Origin: Bacilli bacterium
GTDB lineage: Bacteria > Bacillota_I > Bacilli_A > RF39 > UBA660
DNA length: 33,207 nucleotides
Reading direction: 5' to 3'
Assembly (NCBI GenBank): GCA_017435465.1
Contig: JAFSEX010000029.1
Coordinates: 1-33,207, forward strand
Below the pieces are notes generated by a model. It saw only the letters and a list, made by a program, of their open reading frames with translations, did no database searches and was not told the origin of the DNA. Of the stretch, positions 31,056-33,207 are shown in pieces (position 1 is the first letter of the stretch; the number at the start of each line of letters is the position of its first letter). The position numbers and the translations under genes were made by a program.

Positions 31056-33062
31056 TTATTTAACAGTAAATGATCCATTAATAAGCATAGGATAAGACCC
31101 AGCATCATGTACATCATCACCTGTAGCGATTTCATACATAATTATTTGAGCAATATCTTCTCTTTGTTCTCTTGAACCTCCTACTTTTATTTCAGGACCT
31201 CTAATTGAAAATGTAAATCTTGTGTATGTATATGGTTCCTTTTTTCCAGTTTTAGTAACTGACATATCATTTGGCTCCTCGTAAAAACTAAAGAATTTTT
31301 TAAATTCCATAATTGTTTTGTCATCTTTTTTTATTATCCCTAAATAATATGTTTTATCTTTTTCTAATTCATAATTACCTTCACTATTTTTTTCTATTAG
31401 TGTACATGAACTTATATCATCTTCACATTTTCCTTCTGTTATTATCGGTGTATATACATCATTAAATGTTTTTTCAAAATTATTTTTAATAGTTACTGTA
31501 TTAGTATCTCCATCCCATTCGACTCTAAGTCCTAATGCTTGTGTTAAGAATCTAACTGGAACATATATTGTATTACCACTACATTGATATTTTGAATCTG
31601 TTACTTCAATAGGACATGATGTTACATTAGCACTTAACTGTGTATTTATATCATCTACTACACTTCTTCCACCTATCAATATTGTTGATTTAAAATTAGA
31701 TGTCCCAGATTCATGTTCAACTAAATAATGATATTTTTTTTGACCATCTGTACTAGTTAATGATTCACTTTTTAATATTTTATATATCTTTTCATTTTCT
31801 TCATCCTTATGTACTTCACATATTCCAGATTCACTACAGAATGTATATAAATCTACATATGTTCTATTTTTATATAAATAATTAGAAACATTAACTGTGT
31901 TAGTATTATATTTTATAGTTATTTCAGTATTTCCTGAACCACCAGTTCCGCTTATTGTTTCTCCACCATCAATAGTAATCTTTCTTTCAAGTTCTGGATG
32001 TTCCTCACCCATTATCCATATATTATCAAAATCAAAGCCTACAAAATTTTCTTTATTTTTCATTTCTTCTTTTGTAAAGCCTTTCATGCTTGATATTTTA
32101 CTATACTCATTATGATACCAACCTACACCATTAAGTGTTGTATTTTCTTTTAGGGTATATGCATTTGTTGCAGTTGCGATACTATCATTTGACATAACTC
32201 CAATTAATAAACCAACATATTCTGAACCAGTAATATTTTCATTATAGTTTAGTGCATTTCTTAATGTTGAATATTCAGATAATTCCCCAACAATACCACC
32301 AACATGAGAACCTTCACCAGTAATAGAAGCAGTATTTGATACATCTTCTATTGTTACTTTATCAGAGGCATAACCAACAATACCACCAGTACCACTCAAT
32401 TCACCTTTATTATTACCACCATGAATATTACCAGAATTCTTTACTTTTTTTAGGGTTGAATCACCATATAACATACCAACAATACCACCAATTTGAGTAC
32501 CACGACCAGCAATAGAAGCAGTATTCCATACATTTTCTATTTTTGTTTTCCATGTTTCTCCTATTATTCCACCAGTTGGAGAATTTCCTGTACTTGATGT
32601 TGTTTTTACTGTTATACTACTATTTTTTCCAATTCCTATATTTTTTATTGTTGCACCATTTGTTGCTCCAAATAGTCCTCCAAAGAAACCATCTGTTTCT
32701 ATTTTGAAATTGATTAGTTCTACATTATTTCCATCAAAATGTCCATAGAATGCATCTTTGAATACTTCTTCTTCATTTTTTCCTTCTAATAATGAACATA
32801 TTGGTTTAAAGTTTTGGATATCTTTCATATCTAACTTATCATCTTTTATATCTATTTTAAAATATTTTGCGTTATCTTTACCACAATATTTTCCTACATT
32901 TTGTAACTGTTTTGCATTTGTTATTATATATGGATCATTTTTTTCTCCAGTACCACTTTTAAAATCTCCTGCGGCACTAGTATTCATTGCCATTGATGAA
33001 AGTATCCCTGTTAGGATTAAACTTATTCCTATTGTTGCCTTTAATAATATTTTCTTTTTCAT
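31056..33062 (-). CDS. Secreted GLUG-repeat protein with copper-amine-oxidase-like stalk domain
   Basis: A 668-residue exported protein. The signal peptide covers about 1-31 (ATIGISLILTGILSSMAM...SAAG). GSGTEKNDPYIITNAKQL-type sequence (KSGTGEKNDPYIITNAKQLQ) opens a beta-helical region with repeated G-G-I-(I/V)-G (GLUG) motifs near residues 163, 192, 225 and 253, and a weaker one near 282. GLUG repeats occur in bacterial surface adhesins and peptidase-type proteins. From about 375 to 550 there is a stalk-like domain of the copper amine oxidase N-terminal type, with TIYVPVRFLTQALGLRVEWD followed by TNTVTI. The last 110 residues are unrecognised. No sorting signal is seen. It follows the BIG2-like gene by 8 bases. 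Confidence 0.85.
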   Translation of the reverse strand: MKKKILLKATIGISLILTGILSSMAMNTSAAGDFKSGTGEKNDPYIITNAKQLQNVGKYCGKDNAKYFKIDIKDDKLDMKDIQNFKPICSLLEGKNEEEVFKDAFYGHFDGNNVELINFKIETDGFFGGLFGATNGATIKNIGIGKNSSITVKTTSSTGNSPTGGIIGETWKTKIENVWNTASIAGRGTQIGGIVGMLYGDSTLKKVKNSGNIHGGNNKGELSGTGGIVGYASDKVTIEDVSNTASITGEGSHVGGIVGELSEYSTLRNALNYNENITGSEYVGLLIGVMSNDSIATATNAYTLKENTTLNGVGWYHNEYSKISSMKGFTKEEMKNKENFVGFDFDNIWIMGEEHPELERKITIDGGETISGTGGSGNTEITIKYNTNTVNVSNYLYKNRTYVDLYTFCSESGICEVHKDEENEKIYKILKSESLTSTDGQKKYHYLVEHESGTSNFKSTILIGGRSVVDDINTQLSANVTSCPIEVTDSKYQCSGNTIYVPVRFLTQALGLRVEWDGDTNTVTIKNNFEKTFNDVYTPIITEGKCEDDISSCTLIEKNSEGNYELEKDKTYYLGIIKKDDKTIMEFKKFFSFYEEPNDMSVTKTGKKEPYTYTRFTFSIRGPEIKVGGSREQREDIAQIIMYEIATGDDVHDAGSYPMLINGSFTVK

Positions 33063-33070
33063 ATTCTCAC

Positions 33071-33207
33071 CTATTCAACTATTGTTATTTCTATTATATT
33101 TGATTTTACTTTCCCGTTTTTTGTTTGTAAATATATTTTTGTTGTTCCTTCACTTTTTCCAATTATATTATTATTTTCATCTACATATGCAATTTCTTCA
33201 TTCTCAC
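33071..33207 (-). CDS. End of a BIG2-like (bacterial Ig-like) surface protein, partial
   Basis: Only the last 45 codons are inside the window. The frame reads ENEEIAYVDENNNIIGKSEG then TTKIYLQTKNGKVKSNIIEI and TIVE, ending in TAG at 33071. The pattern I-A-x-V-D-x-N-x-x-I-x-G-x-S-x-G-T-T-x-I is that of BIG2 repeats, common in adhesins such as intimin-type and cell-wall proteins. The GLUG-repeat gene follows with GGTGAGAAT as ribosome site, so both are likely one operon. Confidence 0.75.
   Translation of the reverse strand, partial: ENEEIAYVDENNNIIGKSEGTTKIYLQTKNGKVKSNIIEITIVE

Overview
The window is a piece of a very A+T-rich Gram-positive chromosome, with roughly a quarter G+C by eye. The gene content and order point to an uncultured, spore-forming member of the Bacilli/Erysipelotrichia side of the Firmicutes. 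The evidence is a conserved yqfC-yqfD / ybeY-dgkA-cdd-era-yqzL-recO-glyS block, a gpr/rpsT divergent pair, ylbD-ylbE, rimM-trmD-rplS-lepB, and the single-chain (alpha2) type of glycyl-tRNA synthetase. The sporulation-linked genes (gpr, yqfC, yqfD, ylbD, ylbE) argue against a mollicute. TGA is used as a stop in several ATGA/TTGA overlaps, so the genetic code is the standard bacterial one. Many genes share a GGTGAT-type ribosome binding site just before the start, and this was used to correct several starts.

Layout, left to right (almost everything is on the minus strand, so the operons read right to left). 1-145: the cut-off end of a two-helix pilin-like membrane protein. 252-9047: a long housekeeping/sporulation operon, yqfC-yqfD-vanZ-like-ybeY-dgkA-cdd-era-[pilin-like/crystallin-like gene]-yqzL-recO-YuiD-like, then a T-box leader controlling an unknown 255-residue gene and glyS. 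9111-11790: an Rpn-type nuclease, ylbE, ylbD and gpr. 11986-13228: the only plus-strand genes, rpsT and an exported transglutaminase-like protein. 13399-18119: a class I amidotransferase, a TasA-like/leucine-rich-repeat surface protein whose promoter contains a run of eight G, a TtcA-like enzyme, and small unknown genes. 18246-21464: tRNA-Met, folD, glyA, lepB and rplS (with an L19-type leader). 21560-24655: a broken metallopeptidase gene, an unknown gene, trmD, rimM and a SpoU methyltransferase. 24725-33207: an accessory surface region with two more pilin-module proteins (one carrying a von Willebrand A domain), a YgjP-like peptidase, a GH31 family protein, a GLUG-repeat protein and the end of a BIG2-like protein.

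The most unusual content is a family of modular membrane proteins. A nearly constant ~115-residue cassette, made of two transmembrane helices resembling VirB2/TrbC-type pilins flanked by cysteine clusters, is joined to different outside domains in at least three genes, and a shorter relative lies at the left edge. Two of the cassettes are almost identical at DNA level over 373 bp and are accompanied by a duplicated terminator/promoter segment, which suggests recent cassette duplication. Together with the poly-G promoter of the TasA-like/LRR protein, the window looks like one that diversifies and possibly switches its cell surface.
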